Assembly: GCA_900544765.1 (NCBI GenBank)
Contig: UQWI01000004.1
Span: 124,001 to 188,000, forward strand
Direction: 5' to 3'
Source: an uncultured Eubacteriales bacterium
Lineage (GTDB): Bacteria > Bacillota > Clostridia > Oscillospirales > Oscillospiraceae
Length of the DNA: 64,000 nucleotides
Shown one piece after another: positions 15,739 to 23,398 of this stretch. How positions within the stretch are numbered: position 1 is the first letter of the stretch; every line of letters starts with the position of its first letter. The translations under genes and the position numbers were made by a program. The notes under the pieces are model-generated. The model saw only the letters and a list, made by a program, of their open reading frames with translations, had not been told where the DNA came from and searched no databases.

Positions 15739-16287
15739 ATGTGGAAGAAAACCGCTATGGTGGCGCTGGCCGTGCTGGCGCTGGCAGCCGCGTATATCCG
15801 GCCGGTGTACTCCGTGACAGTCGGCTCTCGTCCACTTCAGGGTTCCTGGGACAAGCAGAGCCTGGACGAAGCCTCCGCAATGGCCGTGGCCGCAGCCGAG
15901 GAGGTGGCGCGCTCGGGAAGCCAGGCGCCGGTGTACGAGACGAAGATGCATCTGTCGCTCTTACCGGCCAGCTCTGACGCGCCGGAGCTCGCCCGCGAGC
16001 TGCTATCGGGTTACGAGGGCGTGCAGCGGGCCTACAGGGTGAGTGTGGACGGCGTGGATATAGGCATAGCGGAGGACGCCACAGCCTTCGACGAGATTGT
16101 GCTGGCGTACATCGCACAGTACGCGCCCGTGGACTGCGTGAGCGCCGGGCTGGACAGCCAGGTGGAGCTCGAGGAGGTCTATATCCCGCAGGGCAGGGCC
16201 GATGACATCATGGATATATCGGCCAAGCTGCGCGGCGCGGCGCGCGTGAGCTATATCACGAGCGGGGGTGAGCGGGTGTACGCCTAA
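15739..16287 (+). CDS. Hypothetical secreted or membrane-anchored protein
   Basis: 182 residues. ATG 15739 is preceded by GAGGTG. The N-terminus MWKKTAMVALAVLALAAAYI is a signal or anchor helix. The exported part has no catalytic motif I can name. A stretch around residues 100-130 (YRVSVDGVDIGIAEDATAFDEIVLAYI) resembles the small repeat found in front of M23 peptidase and LysM/G5 domains of Clostridia, so this may be a stand-alone envelope domain. It lies between the sporulation cluster and the pseudouridine synthase, monocistronic, its stop overlapping the convergent gene's stop by four bases. Function unknown. Confidence 0.65.
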   Translation: MWKKTAMVALAVLALAAAYIRPVYSVTVGSRPLQGSWDKQSLDEASAMAVAAAEEVARSGSQAPVYETKMHLSLLPASSDAPELARELLSGYEGVQRAYRVSVDGVDIGIAEDATAFDEIVLAYIAQYAPVDCVSAGLDSQVELEEVYIPQGRADDIMDISAKLRGAARVSYITSGGERVYA

Positions 16288-17177
16288 AATTCCGCCTCTC
16301 CGTCCGGCAGCAGGCAGCGCATGTCGTCAGGCAGCGGGGCCGTGACGCGGATATCCTCGCCGGTGAGCGGGTGGACGAGGCGCAGGGCGGCCGAGTGCAG
16401 GGCGGGCCGGGCTATATCGCGGCTGAGCCTGCCGTACAGCCGGTCGCCGAGCAGCGCGCAGCCTATCGAAGCCATATGTACCCTTATCTGATGCGTGCGC
16501 CCTGTCTCCGGCCTGAGCCGCACGAGGCAAAGCCCGTCCCAGGCGAGCTCCACCTTATAGTGCGTCAGGCTGGGAGCGCCGCCGGGGTCTGTGCAGAAGC
16601 GCTTTTCCTCTCCGACGCGGACGATGGGCGCGTCGATGATACCGCGCTCCTCCGGCGGCATGCCCACGCAGATGGCCAGATACTCGCGCCGGAAGAGCTC
16701 CGTGTGCAGCATCCTGCGCAGCCTGTCATGCATGTATCCGTTCTTGGCCGCGCACATCAGCCCGGTTGTGCCGCGGTCGAGACGGTTCACCGGGTGGAAG
16801 GGCGTGTTCGTGCCGAGATAGGCCGAGACCATGGAGCCAACCGTGGGCTCGCCCCGCTCGCTGCGGCCGTGTACGGCCATACCGGCAGGCTTGTTGATTA
16901 TCAGGATGTCGTCGTCCTCCCAGACCACGTCCGGCCTGGGCCCGCTGGGTGAGAAGGCGCCGGGCTTGGCGTCGCCGACGTCCACGGCCAGCACATCACC
17001 CGCGTGCAGGATATCTATGGTCCTGGCGGGCGCGCCGTTTATGCGCACGGAGTCAGGCCGGTGTTTGAGCCTGGTCACCAGCCCTGCCGAGAGCCCGAGC
17101 TGCCCCTGGAGCACAGAGCGCACACGCTTGCCCTCGCCCTCGGGCGGTACGGCGTACTCTATCGTGCGTCCGCTCAC
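16284..17177 (-). CDS. RluD/RluA family pseudouridine synthase
   Basis: 297 residues. An N-terminal S4-like RNA-binding domain (about 15-75) precedes the synthase domain with the catalytic motif HPVNRLDRGTTGL (Asp134) and the later conserved PETGRTHQIRVHMA and GDRLYG motifs. The enzyme isomerises specific uridines in rRNA or tRNA to pseudouridine; the target cannot be told from sequence. The start is a GTG at 17177 overlapping the macrodomain stop (GTGA), so the two genes are translationally coupled. Confidence 0.93.
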   Translation of the reverse strand: MSGRTIEYAVPPEGEGKRVRSVLQGQLGLSAGLVTRLKHRPDSVRINGAPARTIDILHAGDVLAVDVGDAKPGAFSPSGPRPDVVWEDDDILIINKPAGMAVHGRSERGEPTVGSMVSAYLGTNTPFHPVNRLDRGTTGLMCAAKNGYMHDRLRRMLHTELFRREYLAICVGMPPEERGIIDAPIVRVGEEKRFCTDPGGAPSLTHYKVELAWDGLCLVRLRPETGRTHQIRVHMASIGCALLGDRLYGRLSRDIARPALHSAALRLVHPLTGEDIRVTAPLPDDMRCLLPDGEAEF

Positions 17178-17689
17178 AGCTCGCCGAGGGCCTCTTCATA
17201 GGCGCGCTTTGTCCTGCTGTCGAAGCAGACCATGCGCACGCGCTCAATTTCCGTATGCTCCCCGAGATAGTCAGCTATTGCAGAGAGCGCGACGCGCGCG
17301 GCCTTGTCCACGGGATAGCCGTAGACACCGGTGCTTATAGATGGGAAGTCGACGGTTTTGCAGCCGTACCGGCTCGCCAGCTCCAGGCACGAGCGGTAGC
17401 AGCCTGCGAGCTTCTCAGCTTCGCCGTGCGTGCCGCCGTGCCAGACGGGGCCCGGTGTGTGCAGGACGTACCTGGCCTTCAGGTTGTAGCCCTTTGTTAT
17501 TTTCGCCTTTCCGGTCTCACAGCCGTGCAGGGTGCGGCACTCGGCGAGCAGCTGCGGCCCCGCAGCGCGGTGGATTGCGCCGTCCACGCCCCCGCCGCCC
17601 AGCAGCGAGGTGTTGGCCGCGTTGGCTATGGCATCGGCGTCGGAGCGGGTGATGTCGCCCTGTATTATCTCAATGCGTGTCTTGTCCAT
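17174..17689 (-). CDS. Macrodomain protein, YmdB-type ADP-ribose hydrolase
   Basis: 171 residues, a complete single macrodomain. It shows IIQGDITRSDADAIANAANT, GGGGVDGAIHRAAG and the C-terminal PSISTGVYGYP loop, all ADP-ribose-binding elements of the MacroD/YmdB class that removes mono-ADP-ribose from proteins or deacetylates O-acetyl-ADP-ribose. The start at 17689 has AAAAGGAGG seven bases upstream; a longer in-frame start at 17731 would add 14 residues and run into the upstream terminator. Coupled to the downstream pseudouridine synthase. Confidence 0.92.
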   Translation of the reverse strand: MDKTRIEIIQGDITRSDADAIANAANTSLLGGGGVDGAIHRAAGPQLLAECRTLHGCETGKAKITKGYNLKARYVLHTPGPVWHGGTHGEAEKLAGCYRSCLELASRYGCKTVDFPSISTGVYGYPVDKAARVALSAIADYLGEHTEIERVRMVCFDSRTKRAYEEALGEL

Positions 17690-17736
17690 GCTGAAGCCTC
17701 CTTTTAGGCCATGATACCACGCCCTGGGCAAAAAGG

Positions 17737-17764
17737 AAACCCCGGAACGGTAATTCCGGGGTTT
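17737..17764 (-). terminator. Terminator after rplA
   Basis: An 11-bp perfect stem AAACCCCGGAA (17737-17747) / TTCCGGGGTTT (17754-17764) with a 6-base loop. It lies 20 bases after the rplA stop and ends the rpmG-secE-nusG-rplK-rplA operon. The run toward the next gene on the minus strand is only moderately T-rich. Confidence 0.8.
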
Positions 17765-17783
17765 TACCTGTATAGAGCCGTAC

Positions 17784-18476
17784 TTACTGGGCCTTGTTGG
17801 CGTTAATCTTCACGCCGGGACCCATGGTGGAAGCGGTGACGCAGCTCCTGATGTACTGGCCCTTGGCGGCAGCGGGCTTGGCGCGCACGATGGCTCCGAT
17901 GAGGGTGTTGTAGTTCTCAACAAGCTTCTCGGCGCCGAAGCTGACCTTGCCGATGGGGCAGTGGATGATGTTGGTCTTGTCGAGGCGGTACTCAACCTTA
18001 CCGGCCTTGGCCTCGCTGACGGCCTGGGCGATGTTCGGGGTGACGGTACCGGCCTTCGGGCTGGGCATCAGGCCCTTGGGGCCGAGCAGCTTACCGAGAC
18101 GGCCGACGACGCCCATCATGTCGGGGCTGGCGATAACGGTGTCAAACTCGAACCAGTTCTCCTGCTGGATCTTCTGGACGAGCTCCTGGCCGCCGGCGTA
18201 ATCGGCGCCGGCCGCCTTGGCCTCTTCCTCGCGCTCGGGCTTGCAGAAAACGAGCACACGGACGGTCTTGCCGGTGCCGTTGGGCAGGACGACGGCGCCG
18301 CGGACCTGCTGGTCGGCGTGGCGGGAGTCGACGCCGAGCTTGACGTGCAGCTCGACGGTCTCGTCGAACTTGGCGCGGCTGGCCTTGCAGACGAGCTCAA
18401 AGGCCTCCTGCGGGTCGTACTGAGTCTGCCTATCTATGAGCTTCTCGCTCTCTTTATAATTCTTACCTCTGAACAA
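17784..18476 (-). CDS. rplA: 50S ribosomal protein L1
   Basis: 230 residues, full family length. It contains the signature [19 protein letters not shown] and the closing [10 protein letters not shown]1 forms the mobile stalk at the E-site and in other bacteria represses its own operon by binding the rplK-rplA mRNA. Here rplA is the last gene: a terminator follows and rplJ-rplL, normally next, are missing from this place. AGGAGG precedes the ATG. Confidence 0.98.
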   Translation of the reverse strand: MFRGKNYKESEKLIDRQTQYDPQEAFELVCKASRAKFDETVELHVKLGVDSRHADQQVRGAVVLPNGTGKTVRVLVFCKPEREEEAKAAGADYAGGQELVQKIQQENWFEFDTVIASPDMMGVVGRLGKLLGPKGLMPSPKAGTVTPNIAQAVSEAKAGKVEYRLDKTNIIHCPIGKVSFGAEKLVENYNTLIGAIVRAKPAAAKGQYIRSCVTASTMGPGVKINANKAQ

Positions 18477-18559
18477 TTTGATTTCCTCCTAAAAATGTGG
18501 TTCGTCGGAGTTGTTGAGCCTTAGCGGCCCACTTGTCCTCCCACGTTAGGGGCTTAAGC

Positions 18560-18985
18560 TCAGTCGCCCACCAGGACGCCCATGCTGCGGCAGGTGCCGG
18601 CAATCATGCTCATGGCGCTCTCAACGCTGGTGCAGTTGAGGTCGGGCATCTTCTGCTCGGCTATCTTGCGAAGATCCTCTTTGCTGATGGTGGCAACCTT
18701 GTCGCGCTGGGGCACACCGGAGGCCTTGTCGATGCCGCAGGCCTTCTTTATGAGCAGGGCCGCGGGCGGGGTCTTGGTGATGAAGGTGAAGCTGCGGTCG
18801 GAGTACACGGTGATGACGACAGGGATCATCATGCCCATGTCGCCCTTGGTGCGCTCGTTAAAATCCTTGGTGAACTGACCGATGTTCACGCCGTACTGAC
18901 CCAGAGCGGGGCCGACGGGGGGCGCCGGAGTGGCCTTGCCGGCCGGCACCTGGAAACGGATATATCCAACGACTTTCTGTGCCAA
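18560..18985 (-). CDS. rplK: 50S ribosomal protein L11
   Basis: 141 residues, the standard length. It has the N-terminal [18 protein letters not shown] signature and the C-terminal rRNA-binding domain ending [11 protein letters not shown]11 belongs to the GTPase-associated centre and is needed for RelA-type stringent-response signalling. It lies 47 bases after nusG and 83 bases before rplA; the longer gap ahead of rplA could hold an L1-binding regulatory site, though I could not identify it. Confidence 0.98.
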   Translation of the reverse strand: MAQKVVGYIRFQVPAGKATPAPPVGPALGQYGVNIGQFTKDFNERTKGDMGMMIPVVITVYSDRSFTFITKTPPAALLIKKACGIDKASGVPQRDKVATISKEDLRKIAEQKMPDLNCTSVESAMSMIAGTCRSMGVLVGD

Positions 18986-19032
18986 GTCAAAGCACCTCTT
19001 TCATAATATTTAAGCGGGGGAGGGCGAAGCGG

Positions 19033-19557
19033 TCAATCCTTGACCGGCTCCACCTGGTCGAGCTCCAAATCGACCGGAGTTTCGCGGCCGAACATGGAGA
19101 CGACAACGCGCACGCGGTCTTTCTCCGGCTCGAGCTCCTCGACCGTGCCGAGGAAGCCGTCCAGCGGGCCGTCGATGACCTTGACCGTGTCCCCGACCTC
19201 GAAGCCGACGACAATCTCGTGCCTTTCGACGCCGAGGTCGTAAATCTCCTGCTCGGTGAGGGGGATGGCCTTGTTGGACGCGCCGACAAAGCCGGTCGCG
19301 CCGCGCACGTTGCGGACAAGATGCCAGCTCTCGTCCGTCATAATCATCTTGATGAGGACGTATCCGGGGAACACCTTGCGCTCATAGGTCTTTTCACCAT
19401 TGTCGGTGTGCTCGGTAACGGTCTCCATCGGAATGTTGACCTCCTGGATGAGGTCGGTCATTTTGCGGTTCTCCGCCGCCTTCATTACAGCGGCGGCAAC
19501 GGCGTTTTCATATCCCGAGTATGTGTGGACCACATACCATTTCGCCTCGTCAGCCAT
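19033..19557 (-). CDS. nusG: Transcription termination/antitermination factor NusG
   Basis: 174 residues: an NGN domain (about 1-115, WYVVHTYSGYENAVA, VFPGYVLIKM, VRNVRGATGFVG) and a C-terminal KOW domain (about 122-170, FEVGDTVKVIDGPLDGFLGTVEEL). It binds RNA polymerase, regulates pausing and couples transcription to ribosomes through S10. Located between secE (5-base gap) and rplK, its usual place. Confidence 0.97.
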   Translation of the reverse strand: MADEAKWYVVHTYSGYENAVAAAVMKAAENRKMTDLIQEVNIPMETVTEHTDNGEKTYERKVFPGYVLIKMIMTDESWHLVRNVRGATGFVGASNKAIPLTEQEIYDLGVERHEIVVGFEVGDTVKVIDGPLDGFLGTVEELEPEKDRVRVVVSMFGRETPVDLELDQVEPVKD

Positions 19558-19562
19558 CGCGC

Positions 19563-19832
19563 TTACACCAGGTCGATGAGGGTCTGGACTCCGAGGGAGG
19601 CCAGAGTGTCAAAGAGCCAGAGAGCCACGGCGGCCACGGCCATCATAGCCAGCGCCACGCCGGTGTTGGTGGCCACCTGCTTGCCGGTGGGCCAAACGAC
19701 CTTCTTGACTTCGCTCCTGAACTCGCGGAACCATTTGCCCACGCGCTTGGAGAAGGGAAGCTTCTCGTCGGTCTTCTTAACGGCGCTGGTAGAGGTCTTG
19801 GCGGGGGCGGAACTCTTGTTTGCTTCTGCCAT
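19563..19832 (-). CDS. secE: Preprotein translocase subunit SecE
   Basis: 89 residues. A polar, Lys/Ser/Thr-rich N-terminal tail of about 30 residues, then the family motif FREFRSEVKKVVWPTGKQV and a single membrane helix (about 55-77). SecE clamps SecY in the protein-conducting channel. The gene order rpmG-secE-nusG confirms identity. Confidence 0.96.
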   Translation of the reverse strand: MAEANKSSAPAKTSTSAVKKTDEKLPFSKRVGKWFREFRSEVKKVVWPTGKQVATNTGVALAMMAVAAVALWLFDTLASLGVQTLIDLV

Positions 19833-19856
19833 TAGACTGAAAACTCCTTTCGCGCC

Positions 19857-20018
19857 TTACTTAGTCTCGTTGTGGACCGTGTACTTGCGGCAGCGGGGGC
19901 AGTACTTCTTCATCTCAAGACGGTCAGGCGTGTTCTTCTTGTTCTTGACCGTGAAGTAGTTGCGCTCCTTGCATTCGCTGCACCTGAGTATAACTTTTAC
20001 TCTTGCGCCAACAGCCAT
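19857..20018 (-). CDS. rpmG: 50S ribosomal protein L33, zinc-binding form
   Basis: 53 residues, starting at ATG 20018 with AAGGAGGTG eight bases upstream; it would be mis-started if the longest open frame were used. Two CxxC pairs (Cys13/Cys16 and Cys40/Cys43) make it the zinc-containing C+ type. First gene of the rpmG-secE-nusG-rplK-rplA operon, behind a strong promoter and a leader of about 120 bases. Confidence 0.96.
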   Translation of the reverse strand: MAVGARVKVILRCSECKERNYFTVKNKKNTPDRLEMKKYCPRCRKYTVHNETK

Positions 20019-20147
20019 TTGTTCGGCACCTCCTTGTAGTATTGGCCGCGTTTCGGCGGCCTTGTTGCCTCCCTGATGGGACCGGGACAGCCTGTCCGGG
20101 CAAAAAATTGCGCACGAAAACAGCCCGTCCGGCCGACAGGTAAAATT

Positions 20148-20176
20148 AGTATAGCACCGGCGAGGCGATAGGTCAA
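20148..20176 (-). promoter_or_regulatory. Promoter of the rpmG-secE-nusG-rplK-rplA operon
   Basis: On the minus strand TTGACC (20171-20176), 17 bases, TATACT (20148-20153). The leader of about 120 bases holds a GGCCGC/GCGGCC hairpin near its end and GC-rich inverted segments, but no T-tract. Confidence 0.75.
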
Positions 20177-20285
20177 TCATTATTTTTTGTCAGGACAGGT
20201 ATTTTTTCGAGCCGGGCGGGACAAAAAGTTTGAGTTAGTTCATTTTGACTTAACACGCAGTTCATAAGTGCCAGGTATATTGTAG

Positions 20286-20517
20286 ATGCTGACAGGGAAG
20301 TCAGTAAGAACGCGGTCACCGGGGGTGCCACGCGCGCCGTGCGCGAGGGGTCAGAGACCCGCGCTGCCAGAGGCGCTGCGCCCTGGAGACCTGCCTGATA
20401 AGCTTAAGCAACACGGCTACTGCCCGCCGGGAAGGCTTGCCCTTCCGAAGAGGCAGACCAAAGACAACGCCATACGGCGATTATATAAAAAGAGGACGGC
20501 TGAAACCGTCCTCTTTT
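20286..20517 (+). ncRNA. Structured non-coding RNA candidate (possibly 6S RNA)
   Basis: A non-coding stretch of about 230 bases with its own terminator sits between the ribosomal operon and folC. It can form a CTGAC/GTCAG hairpin (20288-20304), a very long interrupted hairpin from about 20308 to 20394 (GGTC/GACC, CCGGGG/CCCTGG, GCGCC/GGCGC, apical GGGTC/GACCC), a single-stranded ATAAGCTTAAGC segment and a CTGCC/GGCAG-closed hairpin (about 20424-20465). The long rod, the central open region with CTTAAG and the length of about 190 bases before the terminator recall 6S RNA, but closing pairing of the ends is weak, so the family is uncertain. A possible -10 (TATATT, 20276-20281) precedes it, without a clear -35. 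Confidence 0.5.
20488..20517 (+). terminator. Terminator of the non-coding RNA candidate, upstream of folC
   Basis: A 12-bp perfect stem AAAAGAGGACGG (20488-20499) / CCGTCCTCTTTT (20506-20517), 6-base loop. It cannot belong to the minus-strand ribosomal operon and lies 71 bases before folC, so a plus-strand transcript must end here. Confidence 0.9.
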
Positions 20518-20588
20518 CGCGTCCGGATAATTCTTCTTCCAAACTCGGCGCCGTGATGGTATAATCACGGCGTAAACGGAGGTGCCGC

Positions 20589-21863
20589 ATGGATTATCAA
20601 TCGGCTTTGAAATACATAGAGGGCGTGTCATGGCTGGGCTCGCGTCCGGGCCTGGAGCGCATAGGCGAGCTGCTTGAACGCCTTGGGCGCCCGCAGGACG
20701 CCCTGCGCTTCGTACATGTCGCCGGGACGAACGGAAAGGGCAGCGTCTGCGCCATGCTGCGCTCCGTCCTGAGCGCGGCGGGATACCGCACCGGGCTGTA
20801 CATATCTCCGCATCTCGCGCGCATGAACGAGCGCATGAGCATTGACGGCGCGGACATATCCGACGATGAATTCGCCGTGAGCACACAGGAGCTCGCCGCG
20901 GCCGCGCGCGGCATGGCCGAGCCCTGCACTCAGTTTGAGCTCACGACCGCGCTGGCCCTGTACTGGTTCGCCAAGAAGCGCTGCGACATCGTGGTCCTGG
21001 AAACCGGTCTCGGCGGCAGGCTCGACGCGACTAACGCCATCGGTGTGCCGGACTGCGCCGTCATCACTAATATCGGCCTCGACCACACCGCCGTACTGGG
21101 CGGCACGCTCGAGCTCATTGCCGCCGAGAAGGCGGGCATATTCAAGGGTGGGCGCGCCGCCGCCTACGACCTGCCGGAGAACGTCAAGGCCGTTCTGCGG
21201 GGGAAGGCCCGGGCTGCCGGCACGGATTTGCGTTTCGCTGATTTCTCACGGCTCGAGCGGCTTTCCGACGGGCTGGACGGGCAGCAATTCAGGTACCGGG
21301 GCGAGGAGTACGCCATCCGGCTGCTGGGCGCGCACCAGCTCGCCAACGCGGCGGCCGCGCTTGAGGCGATAGGCCAGCTGCGCCGTGGCGGCTGGGAAAT
21401 ATCCGGAGAGGCGGTGCGCAATGGCCTGGCCTCGGCCTCGTGGCCCGCACGGTTTGAGCGTGTGCTCACCGGGCCGGACTTCGTCATCGACGGCGGGCAT
21501 AACCCTCAGTGCCTGACGGCCACGGCCGAGGCGCTGCGTAGATATTATCCGGATACGCGCCGCGTACTGCTCTTCGGCGCGCTTGCCGACAAGGACTGGC
21601 AGGACATGGCGCGGCTGCTCATCCCCGTTGCGGACGAGTTCGTCTGCGCCACTCCGGAGAGTGAGCGCGCGCTGGACGCGGTTACGCTCGCAGAGTTCCT
21701 GCGCGGTGAGGGCTGCCGGGCCGAGGCGTATGACACAATCGAGGCCGCGGCCGACGCCGCGTACAGGCGCGCCGCGCCGGACGGCATGGCCTGCTGCGTC
21801 GGCTCGCTGTATATGGCGGGCGCGGCGCGCTCTTATCTGTTGGGAAGGGGGAAGCAGGAGTGA
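20589..21863 (+). CDS. folC: Folylpolyglutamate synthase / dihydrofolate synthase
   Basis: 424 residues, the family length. The ATP-binding loop HVAGTNGKGSV is near residues 43-53, and the Mur-ligase-like core follows (ETGLGGRLDATNA, NIGLDHTAVLG, GAHQLANAAAALEA, VIDGGHNPQ). FolC adds glutamate to dihydropteroate and extends the polyglutamate tail of folates. ATG 20589 has GGAGGTG seven bases upstream. The gene overlaps ruvX by four bases. Confidence 0.96.
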   Translation: MDYQSALKYIEGVSWLGSRPGLERIGELLERLGRPQDALRFVHVAGTNGKGSVCAMLRSVLSAAGYRTGLYISPHLARMNERMSIDGADISDDEFAVSTQELAAAARGMAEPCTQFELTTALALYWFAKKRCDIVVLETGLGGRLDATNAIGVPDCAVITNIGLDHTAVLGGTLELIAAEKAGIFKGGRAAAYDLPENVKAVLRGKARAAGTDLRFADFSRLERLSDGLDGQQFRYRGEEYAIRLLGAHQLANAAAALEAIGQLRRGGWEISGEAVRNGLASASWPARFERVLTGPDFVIDGGHNPQCLTATAEALRRYYPDTRRVLLFGALADKDWQDMARLLIPVADEFVCATPESERALDAVTLAEFLRGEGCRAEAYDTIEAAADAAYRRAAPDGMACCVGSLYMAGAARSYLLGRGKQE

Positions 21864-22294
21864 GAATTATGGCTCTCGACTACGGCGACGCGCGCACGGG
21901 CGTTGCGATATCCGACGAGCGCGGCATACTCTGCGGCGAGACGCTGGTGATTGCCGAGTGGAATGAAGAGAGGCTTGTCAACCGCATCGCAGCTCTGGCG
22001 GCGGACAAGGGCTGTGCGCTGGTGCTGCTCGGCCTGCCGCTGAACATGGACGGCAGCGAGGGCGCGCGCGCGGCAAAGTGCCGGGCCCTGGCGGATTTGC
22101 TCACAGCCGCCGGCGCGCCGGAGGTGCTGCTGAGAGACGAGCGGCGCACGAGCGTTGAGGCGCACAACATACTGCGCGCCAACGGCAAGCGCGAGAAAAA
22201 ACACCGCCAGAGCGTTGACGCCGTTGCCGCCCAGCTGATACTTGAGACCTATCTCGGCAGCGCGGACAACGCGCGCCGGCAGGGCAGGGAATAG
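21860..22294 (+). CDS. ruvX: Holliday junction resolvase-like protein RuvX (YqgF)
   Basis: 144 residues, typical. An RNase H-like fold with the first catalytic strand MALDYGDARTGVAIS, then GLPLNMDG, LLRDERRTSVEA and the last motif QSVDAVAAQLIL, which supplies the acidic residues. YqgF/RuvX proteins act in pre-16S rRNA 5' processing and possibly recombination. Starts at GTG 21860 overlapping the folC stop (GTGA), so the pair is translationally coupled. A strong terminator follows. Confidence 0.93.
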   Translation: MRIMALDYGDARTGVAISDERGILCGETLVIAEWNEERLVNRIAALAADKGCALVLLGLPLNMDGSEGARAAKCRALADLLTAAGAPEVLLRDERRTSVEAHNILRANGKREKKHRQSVDAVAAQLILETYLGSADNARRQGRE

Positions 22295-22300
22295 GCATAT

Positions 22301-22338
22301 GCAAACGCCCCGTTCACGATGAACGGGGCGTTTGCTTT
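22301..22338. terminator. Terminator between ruvX and the convergent hypothetical gene
   Basis: A 16-bp perfect stem GCAAACGCCCCGTTCA (22301-22316) with 22320-22335 and a three-base loop, followed by TTTC on the plus strand. Confidence 0.88.
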
Positions 22339-22748
22339 CATTCGTCTGCAATGTATGCGATTTGGCCGGTACAGCAGATTTCCACGGCGAGCTCACGGCA
22401 TTCGCCGCCGACGTCCGCGTAGCCGCAAAAGCGCGCGCGGTCAAGGCCGAAGTGCTCGTCCATGACGTCGAGGCGCAGCTCCGGGCAGCGCTCGAGCAGC
22501 TCTGAAAGCGGGAGCTTTTCGCCGCAGAAGGTCCCAAAATTGCCGCGAGGAGAGAGAATGTACGCATAGCTCTCGCTCCACTTTACGGCGCGGAAAACAA
22601 CGCGTCCGGAGCTCGTCATGTACGGCGGCTCCGGAGACTGCATGCCGTACTCGGTGATGAGGGTGAGCGCATCCCCGCTCGCGGAAAAGCGCACGGGCAT
22701 GTCATGCAGGGAGTAGGGAGGCCCGGTAAAGGCGTAACGTTTTTCCAT
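22338..22748 (-). CDS. Hypothetical protein
   Basis: 136 residues, start at ATG 22748 with GGAGG six bases upstream. Soluble, slightly acidic, no signal peptide or membrane segment. Cys residues are scattered (CGEKL, RCPEL, FCGYAD, GGECRE, ICCTG), without a clear zinc motif. Its N-terminus (KRYAFTGPPYSLHDMPV) and the phrase SGRVVFRAVKWSESYAYIL do not match a family I know. It follows the thioesterase gene by 50 bases on the same strand and may share its transcript. Confidence 0.6.
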   Translation of the reverse strand: MEKRYAFTGPPYSLHDMPVRFSASGDALTLITEYGMQSPEPPYMTSSGRVVFRAVKWSESYAYILSPRGNFGTFCGEKLPLSELLERCPELRLDVMDEHFGLDRARFCGYADVGGECRELAVEICCTGQIAYIADE

Positions 22749-22798
22749 TGCGTCCTCCAAATCTTTTTTTGCCCTCGCGGCGGCCTGGAGTGGCGGGA

Positions 22799-23317
22799 TT
22801 ACTTTTTCAGCTCAGGGATGTCTATCTCGGCCGGGTCGTCGGGGGACTCGACAAGCTCCCAAATGTCGCCGTTGGTGGCGAGGTCGCCGATGACGGAGAG
22901 GGGCTGCTTCATATAGCGGGCGTGGCCGGTGGCCGCAACTGTTCCGTCGGGCAGGATTATCTCGCCCTCGCCGTCGAAGATGAGGCGGGTGTTGCGCGTG
23001 ACACGCCCGGTTACTATGAGCGGTACGTTGTAGGGAACGGGGTGGCGGTAGCGCACATTGATATCTGCGGTGACGGCCCAGGTGTCCGGCTCGCTTACAT
23101 TTATGGCGCGGCCCATCGTCTCGTCGAGCATGGCGCATATGACGCCGCCGTGTACGCGTCCGGGGTAGCTCTGGTGCTTGAAGTCAGCGGTTATAAGCGC
23201 GGCAATGGTGCCGTCCTCGAGTTCGTAAAAGTTGGAGTGAAGGCCCCAGTCGTTGTTTATTCCGCAGACAAAGCAGTTGCCGGAGCTGTTGTGCTTGCGC
23301 ACGGCTTTCTTTTTCAC
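22799..23317 (-). CDS. PaaI-type hotdog-fold thioesterase
   Basis: 172 residues. The family motif HGGVICAMLDETMGRA (about residues 60-80) contains the HGG and the catalytic-type acidic residue; strands TADINVRYRHPVPYNVPLIVTGRV follow, completing a hotdog domain. An N-terminal CFVCG segment (NSSGNCFVCGINN) is common in this subgroup. The start is a GTG at 23317 with GGAGGG six bases upstream. Members hydrolyse acyl-CoA thioesters; the acyl group is not predictable. The C-terminal 25 residues are acidic and of unknown role. Confidence 0.88.
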   Translation of the reverse strand: MKKKAVRKHNSSGNCFVCGINNDWGLHSNFYELEDGTIAALITADFKHQSYPGRVHGGVICAMLDETMGRAINVSEPDTWAVTADINVRYRHPVPYNVPLIVTGRVTRNTRLIFDGEGEIILPDGTVAATGHARYMKQPLSVIGDLATNGDIWELVESPDDPAEIDIPELKK

Positions 23318-23341
23318 GTCTATCCCTCCTACATGACAGGA

Positions 23342-23365
23342 GGGGGAACCCCTGAGGGTTCCCCC
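23342..23365 (-). terminator. GC-rich hairpin after the foldase gene
   Basis: A 10-bp perfect stem GGGGGAACCC (23342-23351) / GGGTTCCCCC (23356-23365) with a 4-base loop, between the foldase stop and the thioesterase start. No T-tract on either strand, so it may only attenuate read-through. Confidence 0.5.
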
Positions 23366-23398
23366 GTATCCCGCGTTTGCGGATGTCAATCAGTCTCG

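Noticed and set aside
17174..17689. Macrodomain protein as part of a toxin-antitoxin (DarTG-like) system
   Set aside because: No DarT-like ADP-ribosyltransferase gene is adjacent; the partner gene is a pseudouridine synthase.
20295..20395. T-box-like GGGTGCCACGCG sequence in the non-coding RNA region
   Set aside because: It differs from the GGGTGGNACCGCG T-box core, lies inside a long hairpin, and the downstream gene folC is not an aminoacyl-tRNA or amino-acid gene.
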